Below are positions 28,677-40,007 of a DNA stretch of 64,000 bases, piece after piece. The translations under genes and the position numbers were made by a program. Every line of letters starts with the position of its first letter. The stretch's first letter is position 1. A model generated the notes under the pieces. The model was not told the origin of the DNA and did not search any database. It saw only the letters and a list, made by a program, of their open reading frames with translations. Location: positions 4,597,902 to 4,661,901 of the forward strand of contig NZ_CP028923.1 of the NCBI RefSeq assembly GCF_005166025.1. Reading direction: 5' to 3'. Origin of the DNA: Mangrovivirga cuniculi. Lineage in GTDB: Bacteria; Bacteroidota; Bacteroidia; Cytophagales; Cyclobacteriaceae.

Positions 28677-30068
28677 TTATTCAGCAATAGATATAAATCC
28701 ATTGATAGCAGTTGCTGCGGCAGTCAATGGACTAGCTAATAAAGTCCTTGCTCCGGGTCCTTGTCTACCTTCAAAATTTCTATTGCTGGTTGAAACACAA
28801 TACTCTCCTTGTGGAACTTTATCCTCATTCATTCCCAGGCACGCTGAACAACCGGGTTCTCTCAGTTCGAACCCGGCTTCAGAAAATATTTTATCTATAC
28901 CTTCCGCCTTAGCCTGAAGCTCTACCTGTTTTGATCCAGGAATAAACAATGCAGTAATATTTTCCGCTTTTTTCTTACCTTTAACGTAATTGGCTACCAA
29001 CCTCAGATCTTCAATCCGACTATTCGTACAACTTCCAATAAAAACATAATTAACAGGCTTTCCGAGTAATTTTTCTCCCGTCTGTAGCCCCATGTAGCTT
29101 AAAGATTTGGCAAGGCTTTTTTTCGCATTTTCATCATTAAGATCGCTTTCTGCAGGAACCAAATCATCAATTTTAATACCCATTCCAGGGTTAGTTCCAT
29201 AGGTGATCATCGGCTCAATGTCTGCTGCATCAAAAATATATTCTGAATCAAAATCAGCATCCGAATCACTTTTCAATTGAGACCAGTCTTCAACTGCCCT
29301 TTCAAAATCCTCTCCCGCAGGAGCAAACTCTCTACCTTTTACGTACTCAAAAGTCGTTTCATCCGGAGCGATCATTCCTCCTCTGGCCCCCATCTCAATA
29401 CTCATATTGCAGATAGTCATTCTTGCTTCCATACTTAGACTCTCGATTGCTGAGCCAGCGTACTCCACAAAAAAACCTGTTCCTCCAGAAGAAGAAATTT
29501 TGCTGATGATATATAATATAATGTCTTTTGAAAGTACACCATTCTTTAATTTACCGTTAACCACTATGCGCATGGTCTTCGGCTTTTTTTGTAACAAGCA
29601 CTGAGTGGCAAAAACCTGCTCAACTTCGGAGGTTCCGATACCAAAAGCAATAGAACCAAAAGCACCGTGAGTACTCGTATGACTATCGCCACAAACAATT
29701 GTCATTCCTGGTTGAGTGATACCTAATTCAGGCCCAATAACATGAACAATACCCTGGTAAGGATGTCCGAGACCATAAAGTTCAATACCGTGATTTTTAC
29801 AATTTTCAGAAAGTTTTTCGACTTGCTTACGACTTAATGCTTCCCTGATAGGCAGGTGCTGATCTTTAGTAGGTACATTATGATCAGCTGTCGCAACAGT
29901 ATTTTCGGGCCTGAATACTTTAAGTCCCCTCTTTTCTATGCCAGAAAAAGCCTGCGGACTTGTCACTTCATGAATCAGGTGTTTGTCAATGTATAAAAGA
30001 TCTGTTGATGGGGATACCTTATGCACAACATGACGTTCCCACACCTTTTCAAAAAGGGTTTTTCCCAT
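28677..30068 (-). CDS. leuC: 3-isopropylmalate dehydratase large subunit
   Basis: 463 residues. It has [10 protein letters not shown] at the start, [23 protein letters not shown]-like [20 protein letters not shown], and the three [4Fe-4S] cysteines in [13 protein letters not shown] and [11 protein letters not shown]. With LeuD it isomerises isopropylmalate. The intact cysteine set implies an active cluster. It lies ten bases after leuA. Confidence 0.97.
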   Translation of the reverse strand: MGKTLFEKVWERHVVHKVSPSTDLLYIDKHLIHEVTSPQAFSGIEKRGLKVFRPENTVATADHNVPTKDQHLPIREALSRKQVEKLSENCKNHGIELYGLGHPYQGIVHVIGPELGITQPGMTIVCGDSHTSTHGAFGSIAFGIGTSEVEQVFATQCLLQKKPKTMRIVVNGKLKNGVLSKDIILYIISKISSSGGTGFFVEYAGSAIESLSMEARMTICNMSIEMGARGGMIAPDETTFEYVKGREFAPAGEDFERAVEDWSQLKSDSDADFDSEYIFDAADIEPMITYGTNPGMGIKIDDLVPAESDLNDENAKKSLAKSLSYMGLQTGEKLLGKPVNYVFIGSCTNSRIEDLRLVANYVKGKKKAENITALFIPGSKQVELQAKAEGIDKIFSEAGFELREPGCSACLGMNEDKVPQGEYCVSTSNRNFEGRQGPGARTLLASPLTAAATAINGFISIAE

Positions 30069-30078
30069 TAGTCTAATC

Positions 30079-31242
30079 TTATTTATTTATAATTTTTGTT
30101 TCAGTTTTTGCAAGGATATGCAGATGCTCATCGTCTATTTGTTTATTCTGATCTGCCATATTTAAAAATTCTACATACAGAACTTCAAGTTCGTCTTTTT
30201 CAAAAATATATCCCAGTTTTTCAAGTCTGTGTTTAAGCGCATGACGCCCACTGCGTGCGGTTAATACAATGTTTGAATCCCCAGCACCGACATCCTCCGG
30301 ATCGATGATCTCATAATTTTCTTTATTTTTCAAAAACCCATCCTGGTGTATTCCCGATGAGTGCGCAAATGCATTTGCACCAACAATTGCCTTATTCGGC
30401 TGAACAGGCATATTCATCAACCTGGAAACCATATTACTCATCGGAGTAATCATTTTAGGATTTACATTGGTTTCAAAATCAAGGTGCGGATGACTTTTTA
30501 GGATCATTACGATTTCTTCCAAAGATGTATTTCCAGCCCGTTCTCCAATACCATTCATTGTTACCTCTACCTGCCTGGCACCGTTTTGAATTCCTGACAC
30601 CGTATTTGCGGTGGCAAGCCCCAGGTCATTATGACAATGAACAGATATAATTGCTTTATGAATATTAGAAACGTTTTCAAAAAGAAACTTGATCTTCTGA
30701 CCAAACACATCAGGAAGATTATACCCTGTGGTATCAGGAATATTAACTACTGTTGCTCCCGCTGCTATTGCCGCCTCAACCATCTGCGCCAGGTACTGGA
30801 GGTTTGCTCTACCTGCATCTTCGCAATAAAACTCGACATCCTCAACGAATTTCTTTGCGTATTTAACTGCAGAAACTCCCTGTTCAAGAACTTTCTCCCT
30901 GCTAGATTTGAATTTATGCTGAATATGAATATCAGAAGCTCCGATACCCGTATGTATTCTGGGACGTTTGGCGAATTTCAGTGCCTGTGCAGCAAGGTTT
31001 ATATCCATTACTTTTGCCCTTGTCAGAGCACAAATTACTGGATCTGTCACTGCCCTGGATATTTCTACCACTGAATTAAAATCGCCGGGACTACTAACCG
31101 GAAACCCGGCTTCAATTACATCAACCCCCAACTTTTCAAGCCCTTTTGCTACCTCTACCTTTTCTGTTGTATTTAACTGACAGCCCGGGACTTGCTCACC
31201 ATCCCGTAAGGTTGTGTCAAAAATTTGAATTTTTTCGCTCAT
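30079..31242 (-). CDS. leuA: 2-isopropylmalate synthase, short form
   Basis: 387 residues: [20 protein letters not shown] at the start, [41 protein letters not shown], the metal site [33 protein letters not shown] and [15 protein letters not shown]. It condenses acetyl-CoA with 2-oxoisovalerate, the first committed step. Usual LeuA is about 500 residues with a C-terminal leucine-sensing domain; this one stops after the linker domain, so classical feedback inhibition is not expected. It could be mistaken for homocitrate or citramalate synthase, but the leuCDB neighbours favour leuA. Confidence 0.92.
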   Translation of the reverse strand: MSEKIQIFDTTLRDGEQVPGCQLNTTEKVEVAKGLEKLGVDVIEAGFPVSSPGDFNSVVEISRAVTDPVICALTRAKVMDINLAAQALKFAKRPRIHTGIGASDIHIQHKFKSSREKVLEQGVSAVKYAKKFVEDVEFYCEDAGRANLQYLAQMVEAAIAAGATVVNIPDTTGYNLPDVFGQKIKFLFENVSNIHKAIISVHCHNDLGLATANTVSGIQNGARQVEVTMNGIGERAGNTSLEEIVMILKSHPHLDFETNVNPKMITPMSNMVSRLMNMPVQPNKAIVGANAFAHSSGIHQDGFLKNKENYEIIDPEDVGAGDSNIVLTARSGRHALKHRLEKLGYIFEKDELEVLYVEFLNMADQNKQIDDEHLHILAKTETKIINK

Positions 31243-31476
31243 GATTTTCCGATTTGCCCATTAATAACCCTAAAAAATATCTTTCTTTCTCGTTGTTAGA
31301 AATGATTAGGTAACCACAAATAATACAATTCAAATATGGTCTCCAAATAGAATTGAAAAATTAAATAATAGGTTGAAATCGGAAATCAATATTGACAAAT
31401 AATCAAAAAATAGGCGGTATTTTAAAAATTTTTCACTTACAACCGTTAGCTAGTGAAACTAACAAGTGTATGTTAA

Positions 31477-32700
31477 TTATCGATCAACTTCTCCAAGTAC
31501 AAAATCAAGTGAACCAACTATAGCAATCAAATCAGCTATGTAAGCTCCCTTCGAAATTTCAGATAAAACTGAAAGGTTGGAATAACAGCAAGACCGGACT
31601 TTACAACGGAAAGGGACATCACTTTTACCATCTGCTCTGAAATAAAAACCTAATTCACCTTTCGGATTCTCAGCTCTCATATAAAGATCCTGTGCTTTCG
31701 GACGAATTTTCTTTGGTACCATCGCCCAGGCATCAAAATCCCTCGTTCTCCGATGATCTTTTTTGAGTTTATCCAGGCATTGAGTAATAATTTCTATAGA
31801 CTGTTTACATTCTTCCAGCCTTACCCACATTCTGTCCCAGCAATCTCCCTGAGTTCCCATTGCTCCTTTGCCGATCGGCACCTCAAAATCAATTTCAGGA
31901 TAGACCGAATAACCATCGACTTTCCGGAGATCATGCTTTAAACCGGAGGCTCTTAGCAGTGGCCCGGTGACACCAAAATTAATAGCAGTATCAATTGACA
32001 TCACCCCAACTTTAGCGGTTCTTCCGACAAATATCTTATTGTTGATAATCAGTTTTTCAAGCTCTTCAAGTTTTGGTTTCAAATACCCTATAAGTTCAAA
32101 GCATCTTTCTTCAAAACCAACGGGAAGATCATAATACAAACCTCCTACCCATTGATAATTATATAATAACCGGGCACCGCTAATCCACTCAAACATTCTC
32201 AGAATAATTTCCCGGTCACGCATCAACCAAAAAAAAGCAGTCATCGCACCGATATCCATGCCATAAGTGCCCATCGCGATAAAATGAGAAGCCAGGCGGT
32301 TGAGTTCAGCTGTGAGCACCCTGATATATTCTATCCTCTTTGGAAGTTGACCTTCCAGACCTAAAAGCTTTTCGACCCCCATTACATATGCATGCTCATT
32401 ATTCATAGCAGCAACATAATCCAGGCGATCAACGTACGGAATGATCTGGTTATAAGGGAGCGCTTCAGCATGTTTCTCAAAACATCGGTGAAGAAACCCT
32501 AAATGAGGAACTACATCTTTGACAATTTCACCGTCAGTCAGAACCTCCAGTCTTAATACTCCATGAGTACTCGGATGGTGTGGTCCGATATTAATTATCA
32601 TCTCCTCACGCTTGAGGTCTTCCTCCTTATATTTTCCGGGTGATGACCTTTTCAGGTTCTCAGGATGAAATTTATACTGCAGGGTTTTCTCTGTCATCAT
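31477..32700 (-). CDS. nuoD: NADH-quinone oxidoreductase subunit D
   Basis: 407 residues of the 49-kDa subunit family: [84 protein letters not shown], and the C-terminal [14 protein letters not shown] form (here [15 protein letters not shown]). It helps form the quinone site of complex I together with NuoB. The ATG at 32700 overlaps nuoC by 29 bases; a second ATG follows at 32697. It ends the four-gene nuoABCD cluster: nuoE-N are not in the window. Confidence 0.95.
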   Translation of the reverse strand: MMTEKTLQYKFHPENLKRSSPGKYKEEDLKREEMIINIGPHHPSTHGVLRLEVLTDGEIVKDVVPHLGFLHRCFEKHAEALPYNQIIPYVDRLDYVAAMNNEHAYVMGVEKLLGLEGQLPKRIEYIRVLTAELNRLASHFIAMGTYGMDIGAMTAFFWLMRDREIILRMFEWISGARLLYNYQWVGGLYYDLPVGFEERCFELIGYLKPKLEELEKLIINNKIFVGRTAKVGVMSIDTAINFGVTGPLLRASGLKHDLRKVDGYSVYPEIDFEVPIGKGAMGTQGDCWDRMWVRLEECKQSIEIITQCLDKLKKDHRRTRDFDAWAMVPKKIRPKAQDLYMRAENPKGELGFYFRADGKSDVPFRCKVRSCCYSNLSVLSEISKGAYIADLIAIVGSLDFVLGEVDR

Positions 32701-33196
32701 AAGGTACTTTTACTCCATGATATTTTTCCATATCCACGTAATCTTTACGAAGCGGATGTCCTTCCCAATCCTCCGGCATGAGAATTCTTCGTAAATCAGG
32801 GTGATTTTCAAATTTTAATCCGAATAAATCAAAAACCTCCCTCTCATGCCAGTCAGCTGTTTGCCAAATATTTGTTACGGAAGGAACTGTAGGGTAATTA
32901 TCCTCATTTAGATCCCGGGACGCTTCAACTTTTAACATTAGCTGATGTCCATAAGGAATTGAATATAGATTATAAACCACCTCCAGAGTACCTGCTTCAG
33001 GACCGTTATCAATCCCGGTCAGACAGGAAAGCGAATCAAAATAAAGGTTGTTATTTATATTGCATTCCCTGCAAACATCAAAGATTTTATCCTTAGCGAC
33101 TTTAATGCCCTGTGGAGATGAGTTTTCTATTTTCTCAATAATAACCTCTTCTCCAAACTTATTGAGCAACAACAAATATATTTGCTGGAATTCCAT
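32672..33196 (-). CDS. nuoC: NADH-quinone oxidoreductase subunit C
   Basis: 174 residues. The 30-kDa subunit signature is seen in [20 protein letters not shown] and [19 protein letters not shown]. It is part of the peripheral arm of complex I. The start abuts the nuoB stop (one-base overlap at 33196). Confidence 0.93.
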   Translation of the reverse strand: MEFQQIYLLLLNKFGEEVIIEKIENSSPQGIKVAKDKIFDVCRECNINNNLYFDSLSCLTGIDNGPEAGTLEVVYNLYSIPYGHQLMLKVEASRDLNEDNYPTVPSVTNIWQTADWHEREVFDLFGLKFENHPDLRRILMPEDWEGHPLRKDYVDMEKYHGVKVPYDDRENPAV

Positions 33197-33720
33197 CAGT
33201 GTGATTTTTCTTTTTTTAAAAGCTTCAATAATTTTTTAGGAGCTAACATTTTTTCAGTCCTGATCTTTTCCTGGAGCTTAATAAATCCTCCGATCAATGC
33301 TTCAGGCCGTGGAGGACATCCAGGGACATAAACATCAACAGGAATTACCCTGTCAACACCTTTTACAACATGATATCCATGTTTCCAGTAAGGCCCTCCA
33401 CAATTTGCACAAGAGCCCATGGAAATAACATATCTCGGTTCAGGCATTTGTTCGTAAAGACGTCTAACGCGGTCAGCCATTTTAAAAGTAACGGTGCCGG
33501 CAACTATCATAACATCAGACTGTCGGGGTGATGCCCTGGGCACGATCCCTAACCTGTCCAGGTCGTAAGGAGTTGCTCCTGCCGACATAAATTCTATTGC
33601 GCAGCAGGCAAGACCAAAACTCATCGGCCACATACTTGATAGCCGGGCCCAATTGATCAGGTCATCTAATTTGGCAATAATTACTCCGCCTTGTCCGAAA
33701 GCATCACTTTTTTCTGCCAT
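33196..33720 (-). CDS. nuoB: NADH-quinone oxidoreductase subunit B
   Basis: 174 residues. Ligands of the N2 [4Fe-4S] cluster are present: the CC pair in [11 protein letters not shown], the Cys of [11 protein letters not shown] and the Cys of [37 protein letters not shown] is also conserved. It passes electrons to quinone in complex I. It overlaps the end of nuoA by 17 bases. Confidence 0.96.
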   Translation of the reverse strand: MAEKSDAFGQGGVIIAKLDDLINWARLSSMWPMSFGLACCAIEFMSAGATPYDLDRLGIVPRASPRQSDVMIVAGTVTFKMADRVRRLYEQMPEPRYVISMGSCANCGGPYWKHGYHVVKGVDRVIPVDVYVPGCPPRPEALIGGFIKLQEKIRTEKMLAPKKLLKLLKKEKSH

Positions 33721-34207
33721 ATTCCTTTTCAGTCATTCTTTTATTGAAGTCCTCATACAATTTTCCTGGTACCGGAGATTTAAACAGATATACAGACTGC
33801 CTAGGTTTTTCCCAGGCAATAAATCCCTTACGCCATGCATAAGCAAGACCCAATACCAGGATAAATATGAATATCATCATTTCAAACCATACTAACCAAC
33901 CCCATACTCCATCAGTTTCAGCAATGAGTTGCTTATCCCCGAATACAGTTGCCCAGGGAAAAAGAAATATCAATTCGACTTCAAACAATAAAAACATAAG
34001 TGCTACCAGGTAAAACCGCAAGTTAAATTGCCCCCAGGCATTACCAACAGGCTCTTCACCACTTTCATAGGAAGTATTTTTCTCCTCATTAGGTTGATCA
34101 TTGCGGAGCAAGCGGCTGGTAACTATTCCACCAATGGTAAAGATTGCTCCTCCTACCAGAAACAGCAGTAATATTGAAAGGTCTGACAGATTAACGTTGG
34201 TAGCCAT
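33704..34207 (-). CDS. nuoA: NADH-quinone oxidoreductase subunit A
   Basis: 167 residues, three membrane helices. The conserved loop [20 protein letters not shown] with its Cys replaced by Ser in Bacteroidota style, and [15 protein letters not shown], identify the ND3-like subunit. The C-terminal tail (about 135-167) is longer than in E. coli. First gene of nuoABCD, 50 bases after a LonSB-domain gene that may be co-transcribed. Confidence 0.93.
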   Translation of the reverse strand: MATNVNLSDLSILLLFLVGGAIFTIGGIVTSRLLRNDQPNEEKNTSYESGEEPVGNAWGQFNLRFYLVALMFLLFEVELIFLFPWATVFGDKQLIAETDGVWGWLVWFEMMIFIFILVLGLAYAWRKGFIAWEKPRQSVYLFKSPVPGKLYEDFNKRMTEKEYGRKK

Positions 34208-34257
34208 ATCTAAATCAAAAGCTAATTTTATAGCAATATAGTTAAAACAATATTACC

Positions 34258-34890
34258 TTAAAACTTGGGAGGTTTAAGGTGTTTAAAATGGCCGTTCATT
34301 TTAATTATACCTCGTGCTCTTTCGTATTCACGGATCACCGGTAAAGTATGCTCCAAATGATCTACTATAAACTTCTTTCGCTCACTTTCTCTAGTAAATT
34401 TTAAAAGTTCATATTCCTGACTGATCGAAAGACCAATTTTATGCGCCAGGTCGTAGCTATGAATCTGTTCCAGAGCAGGATCGATCGGTTTTAAATTAAG
34501 TAATTCAAAAAGTTCGTTTATAAGCGTGTAATATTTGTCTTTAGTTATTGGATCAGTTGGGTCAAATTCATTTTCAAGGTAAGATACATGCCCTCCTGCA
34601 TATAATTTTCCCGGCCAGGGATTTTTGTATTCTTCAACTTTAAAGATCCGTTCACCCCGGGTTTTAATATCCATTCGCCCATCTTCATAAGTTTTAGAAA
34701 GTTCTTCGATTTTTACCTCTATCCCATATTCTATAACCCCCGTAACATATCCAGGAATGCCAAATGGTGTGTTTTCCTTCAGACAATCGTTAACCAACTG
34801 CTTATATCGGGATTCAAATACATGAAGATTTACAGGTTCTCCGGGATAAGCAACCAGTTTAAGAGGAAATAAAGGTAAAAAGTCATCCAT
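34258..34890 (-). CDS. Stand-alone LON substrate-binding (LonSB/PUA-like) domain protein
   Basis: 210 residues. FLPLFPLKLVAYPGEPVNLH and VFESRYKQLVNDCLKENTPFG match the start of the Lon N-terminal domain, and the fold runs through about residue 120; the rest is helical (IGLSISQEYELLKFTRESER). No protease or ATPase part follows. Such small proteins are widespread; their role is unknown, possibly peptide or unfolded-protein binding. It lies 50 bases ahead of nuoABCD on the same strand. Confidence 0.85.
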   Translation of the reverse strand: MDDFLPLFPLKLVAYPGEPVNLHVFESRYKQLVNDCLKENTPFGIPGYVTGVIEYGIEVKIEELSKTYEDGRMDIKTRGERIFKVEEYKNPWPGKLYAGGHVSYLENEFDPTDPITKDKYYTLINELFELLNLKPIDPALEQIHSYDLAHKIGLSISQEYELLKFTRESERKKFIVDHLEHTLPVIREYERARGIIKMNGHFKHLKPPKF

Positions 34891-34925
34891 ATATCTTTAA
34901 ACTTACTCCTCTTAACTTTGTTCAA

Positions 34926-34957
34926 CAAAAAAAGCACTACCTGATCGGCAGTGCTTT
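34926..34957 (-). terminator. Rho-independent terminator of icd
   Basis: On the minus strand AAAGCACT pairs with AGTGCTTT and a run of T follows. It sits 24 bases after the icd stop. Confidence 0.85.
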
Positions 34958-34980
34958 TCAAAATTTATATATAAAGCTAA

Positions 34981-36207
34981 TTATTTATTCAACTTAGCTT
35001 TCAATCCTTCATCAAGAACGGCAAGGAATTCCTCAGTAGTTAAGTAATGATCCTGAGTCATTTCGTCACCATGAATCAAAAGAGCAAGGTCTTTTGTCAT
35101 TTTTCCATTTTCTACTGCTTCAATACAAACAGCTTCAAGACTGTGAGCAAAATCGATCAATTCCTGATTATCATCAAGTTTTCCACGGAACGCCAATCCT
35201 CTTGTCCATGCAAAGATTGATGCGATTGGGTTAGTAGAAGTAGGTTTTCCTTGTTGATGCTGACGGAAGTGACGAGTAACTGTACCGTGTGCAGCCTCAG
35301 CTTCCATTGTCTTACCATCAGGAGTGATTAATGTTGAAGTCATTAATCCTAATGAACCGAATCCTTGTGCAACGGTATCAGACTGAACGTCTCCATCATA
35401 GTTTTTACAAGCCCAAACGAATCCACCTTCCCACTTAAGAGCGGCAGCAACCATATCATCGATCAATCTGTGCTCGTAAGTAATTCCAGCCTCTTCAAAC
35501 TTAGCCTGGAATTCGTTTTCATACACTTCCTGGAAAACGTCTTTAAATCTACCATCATACTTCTTAAGGATGGTGTTTTTAGTAGACATATACAGAGGCC
35601 ATTTCTTTTCTAATGCCATGTTAAAACATGCACGAGCAAACCCGAAGATAGACTCATCAGTATTGTACATGATCATTGCGATTCCATCACCATCGAAATC
35701 GTAAGCATCAAAAGTCTGAGGCTCTCCGTTTTCAGGGGTAAAAGTCATAGTTAATTTACCTTTACCTTTAGTGAGTGTATCAGTAGCTCTGTATTGATCA
35801 CCGAAAGCGTGACGTCCAATACAAATAGGCTTAGTCCAACCCGGAACCAAACGTGGAACGTTCTTGATAAGAATAGGCTCACGGAAAACTGTTCCACCTA
35901 AGATGTTTCTTATCGTTCCATTTGGAGAACGGTACATTTCTTTCAGATCAAACTCTTCTACACGTGCTTCATCCGGAGTGATTGTCGCACATTTGATACC
36001 AACATTGTACTTTTTAATTGCATTTGCTGCATCAACGGTGATCTGGTCGTTAGTTTCATCCCGACTTTCGATACCCAGATCATAATATTTGATATCAAGG
36101 TCAATATATGGAAGGATAAGTTTATCTTTTATGAACTTCCATATTACCCTTGTCATTTCGTCACCATCCAGTTCGACAACCGGATTTGCTACTTTAATTT
36201 TGTCCAT
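34981..36207 (-). CDS. icd: NADP-dependent isocitrate dehydrogenase, type II
   Basis: 408 residues. [20 protein letters not shown] at the start, [38 protein letters not shown] (substrate site), [36 protein letters not shown] (metal site), and [16 protein letters not shown] with the NADP-binding [12 protein letters not shown]. The whole is closest to the dimeric eukaryote-type (type II) enzymes. It forms 2-oxoglutarate and NADPH in the TCA cycle. Single gene with its own terminator. Confidence 0.96.
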   Translation of the reverse strand: MDKIKVANPVVELDGDEMTRVIWKFIKDKLILPYIDLDIKYYDLGIESRDETNDQITVDAANAIKKYNVGIKCATITPDEARVEEFDLKEMYRSPNGTIRNILGGTVFREPILIKNVPRLVPGWTKPICIGRHAFGDQYRATDTLTKGKGKLTMTFTPENGEPQTFDAYDFDGDGIAMIMYNTDESIFGFARACFNMALEKKWPLYMSTKNTILKKYDGRFKDVFQEVYENEFQAKFEEAGITYEHRLIDDMVAAALKWEGGFVWACKNYDGDVQSDTVAQGFGSLGLMTSTLITPDGKTMEAEAAHGTVTRHFRQHQQGKPTSTNPIASIFAWTRGLAFRGKLDDNQELIDFAHSLEAVCIEAVENGKMTKDLALLIHGDEMTQDHYLTTEEFLAVLDEGLKAKLNK

Positions 36208-36323
36208 AGTAAATCTACCTGTTAGTATTCCGAGTTAGTTTTTAATATATTTTACAATAGTTGGGCACGAAGTTACGAAATTATGTTTAAATGATGTATA
36301 GCTGTTTTCCGTAGTTCGATATA

Positions 36324-36935
36324 ATGACCGGCATTAAAATTCGTTATAACAAAAAACTTTACAGTATGGCCATTTATTTATCATTCCTTTTTATTCTTTC
36401 AGCATGGATAAATCCGTCAACAGCTGATATTGAAGAAGACATTTGTCTTAATGAAAAAGAAATTAAATTACATGAACTACTTAACAATTACAGGATAGAT
36501 AAAAATCTGGCTCCTGTAGAAATCTCCTCCAAACTGACAAAAGTTGCTCAGGCACATGCAAAGGACCTGGGAGATAATTATGAATTAAATGATGATTGTA
36601 ATCCTCATAGCTGGTCGTCAGAAGGTGACTGGACCTCTTGTTGTTACACAAATGATCATAAAAAAGCTACGTGCATGTGGTATAAACCAAACGAAATCGC
36701 GAATTATGGAGCACACGGTTATGAAATAATTTTTTACCATTCCCACGAAGCAACTCCTGATGACGCCTTATTGGGCTGGCAGGAAAGCGATGCACACAAC
36801 CCGGTAGTGATTAACTCAGGCATCTGGGAAAAAATTGACTGGAAAGCAATGGGTGTAGCTGTCAGAGGAAGCTGGGCAGTAGTCTGGTTTGGACCAGCGC
36901 CAGACCCATCTCCAAAGCCAGGCTTATGTCAGTAA
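36324..36935 (+). CDS. Secreted CAP (SCP-like) domain protein
   Basis: 203 residues. A membrane-spanning signal segment (about 16-33) is followed by a CAP domain: [52 protein letters not shown], and a C-terminal [18 protein letters not shown] possible internal start is the ATG at 36366, just before the hydrophobic segment. Several cysteines (CCYTND, ATCMW, GLCQ) suggest disulfides. CAP proteins are extracytoplasmic, with no single reaction known in bacteria. Convergent with panB, overlapping it by seven bases. Confidence 0.75.
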   Translation: MTGIKIRYNKKLYSMAIYLSFLFILSAWINPSTADIEEDICLNEKEIKLHELLNNYRIDKNLAPVEISSKLTKVAQAHAKDLGDNYELNDDCNPHSWSSEGDWTSCCYTNDHKKATCMWYKPNEIANYGAHGYEIIFYHSHEATPDDALLGWQESDAHNPVVINSGIWEKIDWKAMGVAVRGSWAVVWFGPAPDPSPKPGLCQ

Positions 36936-37749
36936 CTTTCTTTATCGCTAGGAAAGTCACCCGATTTAATATCATCAATATAATTATTAAAAGCTTTCGA
37001 CATGATATCATTGAGGTCTGCATATTGTCTTAAAAAGCGAGGCTTGAATTCTTGAGTTATTCCAAGCATGTCATGAACAACAAGCACCTGACCATCTACA
37101 TCCGGACCGGCTCCGATTCCGATAACCGGAATAGAAACTTTTTCTGCAACCTGTTTGGCAAGCTTCGAGGGTATTTTCTCCAGAACAAGTGCAAAACATC
37201 CGATCTTTTCTAAAAGTTCGGCATCCTCGATCAATTTCTGAGCCTCAGCCTCCTCTTTAGCCCGAACAGTGTACGTTCCAAATTTGTATATTGACTGAGG
37301 AGTTAATCCCAGGTGCCCCATGACGGGGACCCCCGCTGAAAGAACTCTTTCAATAGATTCTTTAATTTCACTACCCCTTCCATTTTCACAGCGTGAGCAC
37401 CGGATTCTTTCATTATGCGCACAGAAGATCTCAATGCTTCACTCGAGCTACCCTGATATGACCCAAAAGGAATATCAACAACTACCAGCGCACGATCTAC
37501 AGCCCTCACAACACTTGTGGCATGATAGATCATCTGATCCAGGGTGATCGGCAATGTCGTTTCATGACCTGCCATAACATTTGAAGCTGAATCACCAACA
37601 AGAATAATATCAATACCTGACTGATCAATAATTTTGGCCATTGAAAAGTCATATGCAGTAAGCATAGCGATCTTTTCACCGGTATTTTTCATTTCCTGCA
37701 AGCGATGGGTAGTGATTTTTTTTATATCGGACGATCTGTGTACAGACAT
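36929..37749 (-). pseudogene. panB: 3-methyl-2-oxobutanoate hydroxymethyltransferase, one-base frameshift
   Basis: The gene reads as two overlapping frames (37303-37749 and 36929-37321). Adding one G to the GGGG run at 37374-37377 (plus CCCC) joins them into 273 residues, the usual PanB length, with [20 protein letters not shown] across the join. Motifs are intact on both sides: [58 protein letters not shown] and [20 protein letters not shown]. The enzyme makes ketopantoate for pantothenate and CoA. Likely a consensus error, not decay. It is last in a phosphoribosyltransferase - PAS kinase - panB run. Confidence 0.88.
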
Positions 37750-37798
37750 AATTTTTCTCGATTTTGGTTAAACAAAAGTGCTAAAGACTTTCCTATTT

Positions 37799-39322
37799 TC
37801 AAACCATATCAGAATAATGATTAGGTATTATAACTTTAAAAGTAGTTCCTTCTCCTTCTTTACTTGATACATATATTTGACCGGCTAATTTATCAATAGT
37901 TGTTTCAACTAAATATAAACCAAGACCTGACCCACTACTTTTTTCGGTTGCCCTGCTAAACATATTAAAGATAGTAGAAATCTTATCCTCGGGAATTCCT
38001 TCCCCATTATCTTCTATTGTTATACTGGCTTCTTTTTCATCGACCTTTGCTGTTACGCGGATAAAGCTGTTATCGATATCTCTTCTGTATTTTATTGCAT
38101 TGGAAATCAGGTTATTTAAAATAATCCTGATTCTGGGAGGATCGGAGTAAAACGGAACTAATTCTCTTATATGGGAATAAACCTGAAGGTTTCTCATATT
38201 CTCAATCGCTCCATATACTGCGATTGCCTGACTAACTTCTACCTGGATACTAACCTTTTCCTTTTTAATATCAAGGCGACTATTTCTACTTATATGTAAA
38301 AGATCTCCAACAAGATCATCCAGTCTTTTAACACTGTTTTCAATTTCATCTACACATTTATCGTAAACTTCCGGATCGTTATCCATCCTCAGAATATTAA
38401 CCAATCCCAAGATTGACTTGAGTGGCGATCTAAGATCATGACTGGCGTGATAAACAAAGCGGTCGAGCTCATAATTTACCTGCTCTAACTCAAGCATACT
38501 TTTCTTAAGAGCAGTAATATCGCTTACTACTGCTTCCAGTCTGTCTTCTTCCTTATTTAGGGTAGCAGAAACTAATCCATGAAGTTTATCACCCTCTACT
38601 GTCCTGAGTTCTAATTCAAAATCCTCTACTTTTCCAAATTCTTTCAATTCATCAATGAAAGCCTCGCGGTCATCAGGATTATAATAAAAATCCTGAATGT
38701 ATAGCTGTTTATCTTTATCAGCACCGGTCAGCAGGTAGAATTTCTTATTCGCTTCGAGAATTTTACCTGTTGAAGCTTCAGTAATAACGATTACAACCTG
38801 GGAATTTTGATAGAGAATGTAATACTTCTCCTTTGTTTTTTCGAGGGCTTTTTTCGCTTTAATCTCTTCTGTCACATCTTTGTGAGTACCAACTATATAT
38901 TCCAGCTTCCCTTCTTTAGAATATAAAAAATTGGCCCTGCTACGGATATAACAATACTTCCCTGATTTATGTCTTAACCTGAATATTTGTTGGAATTCAG
39001 AATCGTCCTTTTCCTTAATCCTTTTCATAAAAGATTTGATCGATTCTGACTTATCATCTTTGTGAACCCAATCCAGCCATAAATTTCTCTCTGAAGAAAC
39101 TTCACTAATATCATAACCGATCATCTCTACCCAACGGTTATTTACATATACTTTGGCTTCCTCAGCATCAAAAATCCACAATCCCTCATTTGTTCCTGAG
39201 ATGATTTTTCGCAATAAAAACAATTCTTTATCAAGAGTCTTAATTTCTAAGTCCTCTTCGATAAAGATGATTTTTGCTTTTGCGATCTTTTCCTCTATAG
39301 GAGATTGTGGCTTTATGCTCAT
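37799..39322 (-). CDS. PAS-domain sensor histidine kinase
   Basis: 507 residues, no signal peptide or membrane helix, so cytoplasmic. Two PAS domains lie at about 40-155 (LWIFDAEEAKVYVNNRWVEM, YIRSRANFLYSKEGKLEYI) and 165-275. The kinase core has the H-box YHASHDLRSPLKSILGL (His followed by Asp), N-box ILNNLISNAIKYR, G1 EDNGEGIP and G2 GSGLGLYL, ending with KEGEGTTFKVIIP. It starts one base after the stop of the upstream phosphoribosyltransferase gene, implying one transcript. Signal and partner regulator unknown. Confidence 0.85.
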   Translation of the reverse strand: MSIKPQSPIEEKIAKAKIIFIEEDLEIKTLDKELFLLRKIISGTNEGLWIFDAEEAKVYVNNRWVEMIGYDISEVSSERNLWLDWVHKDDKSESIKSFMKRIKEKDDSEFQQIFRLRHKSGKYCYIRSRANFLYSKEGKLEYIVGTHKDVTEEIKAKKALEKTKEKYYILYQNSQVVIVITEASTGKILEANKKFYLLTGADKDKQLYIQDFYYNPDDREAFIDELKEFGKVEDFELELRTVEGDKLHGLVSATLNKEEDRLEAVVSDITALKKSMLELEQVNYELDRFVYHASHDLRSPLKSILGLVNILRMDNDPEVYDKCVDEIENSVKRLDDLVGDLLHISRNSRLDIKKEKVSIQVEVSQAIAVYGAIENMRNLQVYSHIRELVPFYSDPPRIRIILNNLISNAIKYRRDIDNSFIRVTAKVDEKEASITIEDNGEGIPEDKISTIFNMFSRATEKSSGSGLGLYLVETTIDKLAGQIYVSSKEGEGTTFKVIIPNHYSDMV

Positions 39323-39323
39323 A

Positions 39324-39827
39324 TTATTTTAAATAAACCGCAGGATCATTGCCGAGGATTACTTCAACATGATCATTGAGTGTAGTAGAAAGTTCATATC
39401 CCAAATAATTGGCTAAAACAGGAAAGGATTTATGACTTCTATTTACCAGGACTACAGTTTCGATTTTTTTCACAGAAGTTCCTAAAAATATTTTCATTCC
39501 ATTTGCCATAGTTCGTCCGGTATTTAAAACGTCATCTACTAATATAACAACTTTATCATTAATTGACGGCAATGGAGTATCATCAGAAATCTTTACATCA
39601 TCCGGATCAGTTTTGTCAATTAGCACTTCGAGAATTTCGACAGAAACATCAGAAATGCTTTCAATCTCTTTTCCCAGTTCCCTGGCAAGATCTACCCCGG
39701 CACCCTGAATACCGGCTAAAACCAATGATTTTTCTTCAAAGTTACGCTCATAAATTTCATACGCCATTCTGCGTATTTTTTGCCTGATCGATTTGGCATC
39801 TAATATTTTATTGTCTGTTGAGGTCAT
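39324..39827 (-). CDS. PyrR-like phosphoribosyltransferase
   Basis: 167 residues. A type I phosphoribosyltransferase fold with the PRPP loop VVILVDDVLNTGRTMANGM, preceded by SLVLAGIQGAGVDLARELG and followed by VVLVNRSHKSFPVLANYLGY, which is like the PyrR pattern. It could be a uracil phosphoribosyltransferase/regulator of the PyrR type or a hypoxanthine enzyme; no pyr genes are nearby to decide. First gene of a run with a PAS kinase and panB. Divergent from lon. Confidence 0.75.
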   Translation of the reverse strand: MTSTDNKILDAKSIRQKIRRMAYEIYERNFEEKSLVLAGIQGAGVDLARELGKEIESISDVSVEILEVLIDKTDPDDVKISDDTPLPSINDKVVILVDDVLNTGRTMANGMKIFLGTSVKKIETVVLVNRSHKSFPVLANYLGYELSTTLNDHVEVILGNDPAVYLK

Positions 39828-39921
39828 TTTTGTCTGATTATTAAATTTAAATGTAACATTTACTCCTCAATATTTTCACACTGACTGATATATTGTCATG
39901 TTAAATCGTAAATTTATGGTT

Positions 39922-39936
39922 TGGCACAAGGCTTGC
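39922..39936 (+). promoter_or_regulatory. Sigma-54 (-24/-12) promoter ahead of lon
   Basis: TGGCAC-AAGGC-TTGC matches the sigma-54 consensus in both boxes and in spacing (GG and GC separated by exactly ten bases). It points at lon (ATG at 40008), leaving a leader of about 60 bases. rpoN itself is encoded at 20131-21573. Confidence 0.65.
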
Positions 39937-40007
39937 CGTATTCTCATCCGCTTTAAATTAAAACAAAATTGAAAATTACATGCCATCTTGGCACATTAAT
40001 ATAGATT

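Noticed and set aside
31445..31463. GTTAG-N9-CTAAC hairpin after nuoD as a terminator
   Set aside because: Five-base stem with no T run after it.
39988..39994. Second TTGGCAC just before lon
   Set aside because: No -12 box at the right distance and it is only about 14 bases from the ATG.
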